The translations under genes were made by a program, and so were the position numbers. The notes beneath the pieces were generated by a model, which did no database searches, had not been told where the DNA came from, and saw only the letters and a program-made list of their open reading frames with translations. Below are positions 8,591 through 16,905 of a stretch of 64,000 nt of DNA, in pieces. Position 1 is the stretch's first letter. Every line of letters begins with the position of its first letter. The stretch is from Roseibacillus persicicus (GTDB lineage Bacteria; Verrucomicrobiota; Verrucomicrobiia; Verrucomicrobiales; Akkermansiaceae), in assembly GCF_014651675.1 (NCBI RefSeq), contig NZ_BMXI01000004.1, forward strand, positions 248,001-312,000, given 5' to 3'.

Positions 8591-11161
8591 ATGCCGTTTT
8601 CGTTGTTTCTTCGCCTTGCCCTTTTTTCCGTCGCTCTCTGCGGACAACTTTTCGTGGCTGCTGCGGAAACTGCGATTGCTCCCTATCAAGCTGATCCGCA
8701 CACCCTCCACCTCTGGCATCTCGATGAGGCAAAAGCGCCCTTTCGCGACGAAGGACCAACCCAGACCGACATGCTGGGATTGTTCAACGGGGCCAGGCCG
8801 TCCCAGAACTCCTACCCGGGCTTGGGCAAAGCCATATCCTTCAATCACAATGTGGGAGGAACGCCTGGGAATTCGGACTTGATGGGAGCGGTCCTCATCG
8901 CCAAGGAGGAACTCGCCGAGGGTGCGGCTGACCGCGTGGACTCCTCTTTTCAGTATTTTGGTGAGGATGGCGCTTTCACCTTTGAAGCAGTTGTCAAACT
9001 CGACCAGCACCCCTCCGAGGCCGAGGTGATCGCCCTTTCCATTCTTTCCATGGATGGGGAGGACAATGAACGCATCTTCAACTTCCGAATCGAGAGGCAG
9101 GGATTTCTCACCTTCAATCCTCTACCCGATAGCGGCAGCACCGGCGGAGCAATGGCCACGATTCCCACAGTCGGCCCCCATGCTCTCAATACCAAAGACT
9201 GGTTCCATGTCGCTGTCACCTACAACGGGCGCGAGGAAACCTCGGCCAACCTCCGCCTTTATTGGACGCGGCTAGACAGCGGAGCCACCGAGGCCAACCT
9301 CATCGGAGGTGGCACCCTTTCCAATGACCTCAACGGTAGGCTGGGTGACTTGGCCATTGGTAATGAGGCGCGCAATCACTTTAACGCGGAGGCGGAGCCC
9401 TTTTGCGGCAACATCGACGAGGTGCGAATTAGTTCCCTCGCTCGCCACGAGACCGACTATCTATTTGTCCCCGGAGAAATGCGCGTCCCTTCGGAAAAGT
9501 TCGATCCCTCCCCATCTAACAAAGCTCGCTCGGATGGAAAGATTCTTACCATTACCGAGATGCGGGTCGACGGAAAGCCAGTCGCTTTGCCAGACCGACC
9601 CGGTTCATCCCCCCTGACCTTACCCCCGGGCATTCACCGCATTGACTTCGACCTCCAATTCAACAGCCAACTCCAGTCCCTCAGCGGCTTGTCCGACATT
9701 CGCTGTCAGATGGAAGGCTTCGACGAAAGCTGGCGCAATGCCGATGCCGGGATGAGTCTGACCTTCCAAGTATTAGATGCTCAAGACCGTATCGTCTCGC
9801 AGAATCGCCATCTGGTAAACGGCAGCAGTGACGGCTGGAAGACCCCGATTTCCGAGTCCACCTTTGGCCCACGGGCCGAACCTTTGTTCATTCCTCTCAC
9901 TGGCAGGAAACTCAGAATCAGCCTCGACTCAGGGCCTCCCGATACCACTGGCAACTTTGCCATCAGCCAATTGAACCTTTCGCTGGCCAGTGATTCCGCG
10001 AACTCCTTTTGGCCCAACTCCAACTTGGCCGACGGAGAAAACCTCGACTCCCCTGCCGGAGTTCCCCGCGGTTGGACCCGAAGCGGCGGCGACCCGGCCA
10101 TCGCCCAAGTCGATCGTTCTTCGACGAGCCGGTTTCTCGTGTTAGTTGATGGAGAGCAAAGCAAGTCCGGCAGCTGGATCTCGGAGATCGACCTCGATCC
10201 CGAAATTCATCTTGGGAAAACCATCTCGTGCACTTGGAAGGAATCCTACAATGTCTTTGCCAAGGGAGTCCATCAATCCAGCTTTCTCAATGTCTCTAGC
10301 GGCGACTATGTCTTTCGGGCGGTGGGCCTCATCAATGGCGAGCTCATCGACGGTCCTGACCTCGTGCAGGCCTTTCGGGTTCGCCCTGCGCTGTCCGAAC
10401 GAGCTTGGTTCTGGCCCGCACTGACGTCGGCCACCGTCGCTCTTTTCGCCCTCGCACTGTTCCGGCACGCCCGTCGGCTCAACCGACGACGCCTCCGTCA
10501 GATGTGGTTTGAAAATGCCATCGAGCAAGACCGCATCCGCATCGCCCGCGACATGCATGACGACCTCGGCAACCGGATTTGCTTTCTCCGCATGACCGCC
10601 GCCCGTGCCAAAGAGGAGGCTGAACGCGACCCAGCCAAGTTGAAGCAACATCTCGGCAAGTTGGGTGCCTCCGCACGTGAACTGGTCAACGCCATGAACG
10701 AGCTGGTCTGGGCCGTGGACCCCAAATACGACACCTTGGATCACTTGGCCTCCCACCTGACGCGTGTCGCGGAAGACGTCTTTGGCGACAGCACCATCCT
10801 CTGCCGCTTTGACATCCCTTCCCGGGTTCCCGACTACGTGCTGGGGTCCGACTATCGCCATCACATCTCTCTCGCGGTGAAAGAGGCACTCTACAATGTG
10901 GTCAAACACGCCGGCCCGTGCGAAGTCCATCTCTCTCTCGATTGCAGTGACGACCAATTGAATATCGAGGTGCGAGACAACGGCTGCGGGTTCGATCCCA
11001 AACAGACAGATCCGATCTGCAACGGCTTGAAAAACCTCGTCGGACGAATGAAAGACTTGGGCGGCAGCTGTAAAATTATATCTTCTCTCGGGAAAGGAAC
11101 ACAGGTCTGCTTGAGCGCACCCCTTCCCACCCAGGATGAAAGTTCCTGCCCCATACTATGA
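8591..11161 (+). CDS. Sensor histidine kinase with extracytoplasmic LamG sensor domain
   Basis: An 856-residue membrane histidine kinase. Signal sequence about 1-25. A LamG/concanavalin-like domain spans about 35-300 with the block W204-FHVAVTY and then YWTRLDSG. A second extracytoplasmic region, about 315-600, resembles an interrupted Y_Y_Y domain (ends GDYVFRAVG). One transmembrane helix lies at about 606-627 (WFWPALTSATVALFALALF). The cytoplasmic part is a HisKA_3/HATPase module: phosphoacceptor H656 in RDMHDDLGNR, N-box EALYNVVKHAG, G1 box DNGCGFD and G2 box GLKNLVGRMKDLGG. Its stop codon overlaps the start of the response regulator (ATGA at 11158-11161), so the pair is translationally coupled. 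The LamG subtype matches that of the convergent rhamnosidase, which suggests a related glycan as signal (inference). Confidence 0.9.
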   Translation: MPFSLFLRLALFSVALCGQLFVAAAETAIAPYQADPHTLHLWHLDEAKAPFRDEGPTQTDMLGLFNGARPSQNSYPGLGKAISFNHNVGGTPGNSDLMGAVLIAKEELAEGAADRVDSSFQYFGEDGAFTFEAVVKLDQHPSEAEVIALSILSMDGEDNERIFNFRIERQGFLTFNPLPDSGSTGGAMATIPTVGPHALNTKDWFHVAVTYNGREETSANLRLYWTRLDSGATEANLIGGGTLSNDLNGRLGDLAIGNEARNHFNAEAEPFCGNIDEVRISSLARHETDYLFVPGEMRVPSEKFDPSPSNKARSDGKILTITEMRVDGKPVALPDRPGSSPLTLPPGIHRIDFDLQFNSQLQSLSGLSDIRCQMEGFDESWRNADAGMSLTFQVLDAQDRIVSQNRHLVNGSSDGWKTPISESTFGPRAEPLFIPLTGRKLRISLDSGPPDTTGNFAISQLNLSLASDSANSFWPNSNLADGENLDSPAGVPRGWTRSGGDPAIAQVDRSSTSRFLVLVDGEQSKSGSWISEIDLDPEIHLGKTISCTWKESYNVFAKGVHQSSFLNVSSGDYVFRAVGLINGELIDGPDLVQAFRVRPALSERAWFWPALTSATVALFALALFRHARRLNRRRLRQMWFENAIEQDRIRIARDMHDDLGNRICFLRMTAARAKEEAERDPAKLKQHLGKLGASARELVNAMNELVWAVDPKYDTLDHLASHLTRVAEDVFGDSTILCRFDIPSRVPDYVLGSDYRHHISLAVKEALYNVVKHAGPCEVHLSLDCSDDQLNIEVRDNGCGFDPKQTDPICNGLKNLVGRMKDLGGSCKIISSLGKGTQVCLSAPLPTQDESSCPIL

Positions 11162-11805
11162 AAAAGAACACCCTCGCTGTCGTCGAAGATGAAAGGCCCC
11201 TCCGGGAGCTCTTGGAAGAATTGATCGAATCATCCGAGGGGCTGGAACTTTGCGCTTCCTACTCGACTGCCGAGGACGCCATCAAAGGGATCCCGAAAAG
11301 CGGCGCGGAGATCGTCCTGATGGACATCCAGCTGCCGGGAATGTCCGGCATCGAATGTGTCGCCCAACTGAAAAGAATCTGCCCACAGATTCTGGTGCTG
11401 ATGGTCACCATCGACGATAAGAACGACCGCATCTTCGAAGCCTTGGCCGCGGGAGCATCGGGCTACTTGCTGAAGTGCGATGTTCCTAACAAACTCCTGG
11501 AGTCAATTCAGGATCTGATGTCGGGAGGCTCCCCTATGTCCAGCGCGATCGCGCGAAAGGTGGTGCAGCACTTCCAACACGATCCCCCTACTCCTGCGGA
11601 CGAGAACCTCAAGCTCACTCCCCGCGAAACTCAGATTCTCGATCTCTTGGCAAAGGGGCGCCTCTACAAAGAGATCGCAGCCGAACTCGGAATCGGCTTT
11701 GCCACCGTTCACACTCACCTCCAGAGAGTCTATGACAAGCTCCACGTCCGCACCCGCACCGAAGCCGTGATGAAATATATCGGCCACGGCGAGAACTCGC
11801 CCTAG
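11158..11805 (+). CDS. NarL/LuxR-family response regulator, partner of the LamG kinase
   Basis: A 215-residue two-domain regulator. The receiver has the acidic pair E10/D11, phospho-acceptor D56 (LMDIQLPGMSG), switch T84 and invariant K106 in GASGYLLK. The LuxR-type DNA-binding domain covers about 148-205 (LTPRETQILDLLAKG then ATVHTHLQRVYDKL). Translation starts within the kinase stop codon, so the two proteins are made together and should act as one phosphorelay. Targets cannot be read from sequence; the secreted sulfatase, rhamnosidase and repeat proteins around it are natural candidates (inference). It is a paralogue of the truncated regulator at the left edge. Confidence 0.93.
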   Translation: MKKNTLAVVEDERPLRELLEELIESSEGLELCASYSTAEDAIKGIPKSGAEIVLMDIQLPGMSGIECVAQLKRICPQILVLMVTIDDKNDRIFEALAAGASGYLLKCDVPNKLLESIQDLMSGGSPMSSAIARKVVQHFQHDPPTPADENLKLTPRETQILDLLAKGRLYKEIAAELGIGFATVHTHLQRVYDKLHVRTRTEAVMKYIGHGENSP

Positions 11806-11838
11806 GAGCCGACTTCCATCAGCCTCGCCGGACCGAAT

Positions 11839-11857
11839 CCTTTTCCAAGGAAAAAGG
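11839..11857. terminator. Possible short hairpin between convergent genes
   Basis: CCTTTTCC and GGAAAAAGG pair with one bulge in the 54-base gap between the response regulator and the convergent rhamnosidase. The A-run and T-run lie inside the stem, so this is a weak terminator candidate that could serve either strand. Confidence 0.3.
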
Positions 11858-11859
11858 GC

Positions 11860-14800
11860 TCACGGGAGATTCACTCGCGCGCGATAGAATGCCCGGGGCG
11901 AATCAGGCAACGTGTCGTCAATGAGGGTCACTTCCTCATCTTCGAGCAGAACTGAAGTGGTATCTACGGTCTCCCACTGGAGCGGCTCTAACAGGGTCGA
12001 ACGTTCGAGAAGGTAGAATCGACCTCTCTTTCCAGGGACGGAGAGTTGAAAGAATTCCACATCCAGATCGACCTCCATCTCTTGGACCTCGAAGTTCTCA
12101 CCTGCATCGAGAGGATCCGTGTTGGCAAGGAACTCTTCCAATGTGGTCTTCCCGTCTCCATCGAGATCAAGGGAGTCACCTGAGACAACCGGATTGGAAG
12201 CCTCGCTCCCGAACATAAACGCTTTCCAGTTCTCCTTCAGAACCTCGACGTCTGGAGTAGCAGAATCACTGAGCCAGATCACGTGTTCACCCGACGGCAC
12301 GTTCTCGATTACCAAATAACCATTCTCCTCTACCGCAGGAACCACCACACCGTCACAAATCACGGAGGCCTCGGCGAGCCCTTTGGAAGGAACGAGAATT
12401 CGGGCGGACATGTTGCCAGGAATCTCGACCCGAAGCCTGAAGGTCGACGGCGAATTCTCATCCACTGCCACCATCACTGGACCACGAATAGTAGGGATCT
12501 TTCCCGATGCCGAGGTGAGCCCGTTGACTCCGTCGCCAGTTCCCATCTGCGGCTTGATTTCGACTTCCCCATAGCCCGCAGTCAACGGCTTGAGACCGAG
12601 AACATAGCGCGGGATGATGTTCCCCGGCACAGCGCCCCAAGCGTGATTCCAATCCTGATTGGGCTTAAACTCTTGCCCCCAGGCTTCCATACTGATGGTC
12701 GCCCCCTCTTCAATCATGTTCCACCAATGACGTTTGTATTGCGGGTCGGTGTCCGTCATCAGACCAATGGCATAGTCTTCCTCACCGCCTTCAAAGAGCG
12801 CCTCCATGAGGTATTGGGCGCCGTAGACGCTACACGCCATATGTTTGGTCTTGAGAAAATCCATCACCGCAGTCACCCGGTCCTCCGGAACCAAGCCATG
12901 GGCCATGGCAAAGAAGTTGGCGTGGGCCGAGACATGAGAACGCGACGCCCCATCCTGATAGAGACTCCCGTTCCAGAAGCTCGTATTGAAGGCGGACTCT
13001 AACAGGTCAGCTCGGGCGGTGAAGTCTGCCGCATCGCTTCCGTTATCCAGCTCGGTGGCAATGAGGGCCATCAGGCGCAGCGCTTTGTAGTGGAAAGCGT
13101 TCACCACTGTGTTCAAGTTGCTGAAGCTATAGTTATCCCGCTCCCCCGCCGGCCAATCCACAATGTCACGCGGAACCCCGCTGGTCTGACTTTGCAGCAA
13201 ACCATCCGAGCGGCTCCAGTCGAGCAGCAGCTGAGTCTTCAAGGAATCATAGTTGGCAGCCAAGGCCTCCTTGTTCCCGGTCTGCATATAATCGGCCCAA
13301 GCCATGAGGTGAAAGTGCAGTCGCCACTCAGTCGGCCAGGTCGGGTTATCGAGCAAGTGCTCGTAGCTCTGGCGCGCAATGGTGAATTCCCTTTCGACCC
13401 CATAGTGGCTCAGCTGATTGATGTAGGCATCCGCCTCATAGGGCAATCTCTCCCGATCGCCATCGACATAGACCCCGGCAAAGGAAGTGGCTTTCATGGA
13501 GTATTGGCAAAGGTCCCACACCGCGTTCAAGGTGCTATCCGAGGAAACAAAGGAAGCAGCGTCTTCATCAAACGGAGTGTGAAGCACCACCTGCCGCACA
13601 TTCCCCAAGGTGATGGGCTCGGGTGAACCCAGGATTTCCACATAGCGAAAGGGCATCACCCCACCGGTCCAGGAAAGGTCGATCCCAACCGAAGTGGTCG
13701 AATAATGAACATCATAGCTTTGCGCCCCATTGCGCAGAGATACCGAAGTCGATCCCGAGCGAATCGTGCCACCGGGACTCATATTCACTGACGTGCCAAA
13801 GGCCTTTTCCCCCATTCTAACTTCCAATGATTGACCGGTATAGTTTCCGTCCAAGTGAAGAGTTAAATACCCAAAGGCGTCGCGACCGAAATCAATGTAG
13901 TAATTTCCACTCCCCTTGTCCACAACGGTAACGGGGGCAACCTGAGTGTCGAAGTCGGGTTGGTAACGACCCGACCATCGGTTCTCGGAGGAATTGCTCA
14001 CACTCCGTCCACCGTTCGGGGTAGAAGTCGCCTCCGTTTTGAACAACTGAATCTTGGACCACCCTGACGGTTCTTCACCTTCGCCCCAAGTTCTCACCCG
14101 CCAGAAGTAGGTCCGCCCACGAGCCAAATCGGTGGTGAAGGGGGCGACATTGACCGAGGCATTCGAGAGAACTTTGCCGGTGGCGAGAACATCACCCGTG
14201 CCAGCGCCAACCAAACCGGCGGTGGATGAGACAATGATTTCGTAGGCACTCTGGACCTCACCGCGTTTGCCGGGATGAAAAATCCACGCGAACTCTGGCT
14301 GAGTATCAGGAATGGTGGTGAGATGAGGATAAGCCAAAAGATCCACCATCAACCCGCTTGGCCTGGTCGAGTCTACCGCAGCGCCTGGAAAGTCAGCTGG
14401 GTCGTTGGGATCGGTATTTGCCGCCTGCTCGGCCGAATTCGAGAAGCTATCTCCATCAGGGTCACCGCTCCCCGTCTCGTTCAGCCCACCAAACGACTGC
14501 TCTTCCCAATCATCCGAAAGGCCATCAGAATCCCCGTCTCCGGGAACCGAACTTGCAGCCGCAGGGTCTGAAAGCGCGATAAACTCAGCGCTGTTGGAAA
14601 ACCCATCCCCATCGAAATCATCCTGAGGAAAGACATCGATGATGGAATTCAACCCGTCGCCCGTAGTTGCATCCACAATCGATTGCTCCCAGGAGTCCAG
14701 CAGGCCGTCCCCATCCAGGTCATTGGGATCATCGAACACAGTTGGGTTCGTCGCATTGTTTTCCTCCTCTTCATTGGAATAAATATCTCCATCCGGATTG

Positions 14801-16686
14801 TCGGTTCCATTATAGGCGAAAATATCGGGAAAATAAGCCAACTCCCAATTGTCGAGCAAGCCGTCCTCATCGAGATCATCAGGATCATTCGCGACCACCG
14901 GATTGGTCCCAATCGTGAACTCCTGCTCATTGGTGAGATCATCCGAGTCGAAATCATCACTCGCGATCACATCCTCAATGCTGACGACGGCATCCCCTTC
15001 GTCAGCCGCTACAATCTGGAGCTCCCAGGAATCAGGGAGCCCGTCACCATCCACGTCATTGGAAAGGCCAAAGAGAAACTCATTGGCACTCTTGTCTCCT
15101 TCCCAGATGGCCACCTCATCGATGCATCCTTGCAGACTTTCACTCGATGCATCACGGAATTCATTGCCAATCCCGAAGTCGCCATTTCCGTCAGAGACGT
15201 CAGCAGTCATATCGAAGCTGCCAATCGGATTGGCTGCCACCACGCCGCTATCGACCCTCGTCCAATAGAAAGTGAGGTTATCTGATTCGGCCTCATCCCC
15301 GGTGTAAGTCACCGCGACATGAAACCACTCATCAGCGACAAAGGCATGGGGGCCGCTGGTCGGAATCTCCGCGTCGAACGGGTTGCCTATCAGCGCTGAT
15401 ATTGAGTGAAAGCGCAGGTCGGCACCATTATTGAAGAGAACGAACTGGAAGGGACGATCCCCGTCGGAATTCTCATCATCCATACTGATAATTTCCCGTG
15501 GCGAGCCCGCGACAGAATCGAACTTCACCAAAGCCTCTATCGTCCACCCCACCAAAGTGTGGTTGGCACCCAAAACTTGCGAGACATTCACGTCACTCCC
15601 CCCGAGCAACCCGTCATCGCTGTCACTCAGTTCGACCGCGTCCCCGAAGTTGAAGACCCCGGTGACTCCAGCACCGGGATTGCCGACCGAACTCAAGGCA
15701 AGAGAATTTCCGTTTCCCGTATCCGCAAACGGAGCTGCGGACTCGTTCAAATGCCAAAGGTGAAGAGGAGTTCCATCGGAGTAAGGAACGGGTAGACTCT
15801 CTGAGAAGATAAATTCATCAACGGCCCGCGCCACCGTGCTTACCCGTCCTTCGTCCAACTGTCCCTGCACCCCTTCATCCAACCCCAGGTTCCCACTGCC
15901 CCGTCCCTCGTTGCCGAAGACCAAGGGAGAGTCGATGGTCCCATCGAAAGAAACGGCCCCCTCCGCACTGACGAAGACTTCGTTGGCTATCGGCGCGCCG
16001 CTATCGAGCCTCGTCCAGTAGAACCGGACCACCTCGCTTCCGGCCGATCCACTGCCGTCATAGGTCACCGCGACATGGAACCACTCGTCAGCAACGAAGG
16101 CATGATCGCCGGTGATAGACGTAAGATCGAAAGTCACCGCGCTCCCCCCGGGAACCGGATCGAAATTGAGCACTCCTCCGTTGTTGATTCGAAATTGAAA
16201 CGCTCGCGTCAACTGGCCGTCCCCACCCCAGATGTGCATGTGATTGGCTTGAGTGAGGGAGGGTAGCTTCACCAAGGCCTCCAGCGTAAACTCGTCTCCC
16301 AGCAAGGACATGTCGAACCGGTCCGCGGGTTCCACACTTTCAAAATTCCAAGAACCACTCTCATCGACGTCCACCCCGACGCCCTCGTTCACCCCCACAT
16401 TCAGCGCATTTCCAAAACCTGAAAAGCCGGAGGTCGAAGAAATCGCCTGGGCACTCGCAGGCACACTGCTGCCCGCTGAAAACACCCCATCATAGATTCC
16501 TGGTGAAGCCGCATTCACGAGAGCGCTCCCGCTTCCTTCATCCAAATGATAAAGAATCAAGGTGTCGCTATCGGTCTGCTGATAAGGCGCAACCCCTTGC
16601 GCCGTCGCAGGCGAGGCACTAAAAATAAAAATGAGAGAAAGCCCCAGAGTGAGCGGGGATTCAGGGCGAGAGTTTGAAAAAGACAT
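11860..16686 (-). CDS. Secreted GH78-type alpha-L-rhamnosidase with two LamG domains and TSP3-like repeats
   Basis: A 1608-residue secreted protein. Signal peptide about 1-29 (ends ATAQG). LamG1 about 30-300 (W202-FHVAVTY), LamG2 about 305-545 (W454-FHVAVTY). Four acidic repeats of the DLDGDGLLDSWE type form a probable calcium-binding stalk at about 550-790. A fibronectin-like region with FAWIFHPGKRGEVQSAYEI and GRTYFWRVRTWG leads into the six-hairpin catalytic domain. The segment YVDGDRERLPYEADAYINQ corresponds to the GH78 active-site loop, with E1079 as the likely general acid; downstream is GAVPGNIIPRYVLGLKPL. Near the C terminus are an EF-hand/dockerin-like DLDGDGKTTLEEFL and a final domain ending RAFYRARVNLP. 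Expected to remove terminal alpha-L-rhamnose from a polysaccharide; substrate specificity is unproven. It faces the LamG kinase and regulator. Confidence 0.85.
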   Translation of the reverse strand: MSFSNSRPESPLTLGLSLIFIFSASPATAQGVAPYQQTDSDTLILYHLDEGSGSALVNAASPGIYDGVFSAGSSVPASAQAISSTSGFSGFGNALNVGVNEGVGVDVDESGSWNFESVEPADRFDMSLLGDEFTLEALVKLPSLTQANHMHIWGGDGQLTRAFQFRINNGGVLNFDPVPGGSAVTFDLTSITGDHAFVADEWFHVAVTYDGSGSAGSEVVRFYWTRLDSGAPIANEVFVSAEGAVSFDGTIDSPLVFGNEGRGSGNLGLDEGVQGQLDEGRVSTVARAVDEFIFSESLPVPYSDGTPLHLWHLNESAAPFADTGNGNSLALSSVGNPGAGVTGVFNFGDAVELSDSDDGLLGGSDVNVSQVLGANHTLVGWTIEALVKFDSVAGSPREIISMDDENSDGDRPFQFVLFNNGADLRFHSISALIGNPFDAEIPTSGPHAFVADEWFHVAVTYTGDEAESDNLTFYWTRVDSGVVAANPIGSFDMTADVSDGNGDFGIGNEFRDASSESLQGCIDEVAIWEGDKSANEFLFGLSNDVDGDGLPDSWELQIVAADEGDAVVSIEDVIASDDFDSDDLTNEQEFTIGTNPVVANDPDDLDEDGLLDNWELAYFPDIFAYNGTDNPDGDIYSNEEEENNATNPTVFDDPNDLDGDGLLDSWEQSIVDATTGDGLNSIIDVFPQDDFDGDGFSNSAEFIALSDPAAASSVPGDGDSDGLSDDWEEQSFGGLNETGSGDPDGDSFSNSAEQAANTDPNDPADFPGAAVDSTRPSGLMVDLLAYPHLTTIPDTQPEFAWIFHPGKRGEVQSAYEIIVSSTAGLVGAGTGDVLATGKVLSNASVNVAPFTTDLARGRTYFWRVRTWGEGEEPSGWSKIQLFKTEATSTPNGGRSVSNSSENRWSGRYQPDFDTQVAPVTVVDKGSGNYYIDFGRDAFGYLTLHLDGNYTGQSLEVRMGEKAFGTSVNMSPGGTIRSGSTSVSLRNGAQSYDVHYSTTSVGIDLSWTGGVMPFRYVEILGSPEPITLGNVRQVVLHTPFDEDAASFVSSDSTLNAVWDLCQYSMKATSFAGVYVDGDRERLPYEADAYINQLSHYGVEREFTIARQSYEHLLDNPTWPTEWRLHFHLMAWADYMQTGNKEALAANYDSLKTQLLLDWSRSDGLLQSQTSGVPRDIVDWPAGERDNYSFSNLNTVVNAFHYKALRLMALIATELDNGSDAADFTARADLLESAFNTSFWNGSLYQDGASRSHVSAHANFFAMAHGLVPEDRVTAVMDFLKTKHMACSVYGAQYLMEALFEGGEEDYAIGLMTDTDPQYKRHWWNMIEEGATISMEAWGQEFKPNQDWNHAWGAVPGNIIPRYVLGLKPLTAGYGEVEIKPQMGTGDGVNGLTSASGKIPTIRGPVMVAVDENSPSTFRLRVEIPGNMSARILVPSKGLAEASVICDGVVVPAVEENGYLVIENVPSGEHVIWLSDSATPDVEVLKENWKAFMFGSEASNPVVSGDSLDLDGDGKTTLEEFLANTDPLDAGENFEVQEMEVDLDVEFFQLSVPGKRGRFYLLERSTLLEPLQWETVDTTSVLLEDEEVTLIDDTLPDSPRAFYRARVNLP

Positions 16687-16839
16687 AAATAAAAAAAGGA
16701 AATGGGGGATGCGGCAATGAACGTTCGACTAGAGAGCCAGCCCGTGATTGAGATTTTTTAATCTCCAAACTGTCCTCTTTCGGAGAGGGCTTCTGCCAGC
16801 TACTGGACTCGAATGCCCAAGGCAAAAACCACCCTACAA

Positions 16840-16871
16840 CCTCTTGGTCGACTCGTAAGTTGACCAAGAGG
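16840..16871 (-). terminator. Strong hairpin, probable terminator of the 16906-19197 gene
   Basis: A 14-bp stem (16840-16853 with 16858-16871, one G-U pair) closes the tetraloop CGTA, 34 bases past the stop of the gene on the minus strand. No uninterrupted T-run follows immediately on either strand; on the minus strand the nearest run is TTTTT about 11 bases on. It could also be a structured leader element of the rhamnosidase transcript. The remainder of the 219-base gap holds no gene. Confidence 0.55.
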
Positions 16872-16905
16872 CCGGCAAAAGTAGGGATAGGTTTGTTAGA
16901 GTTAT

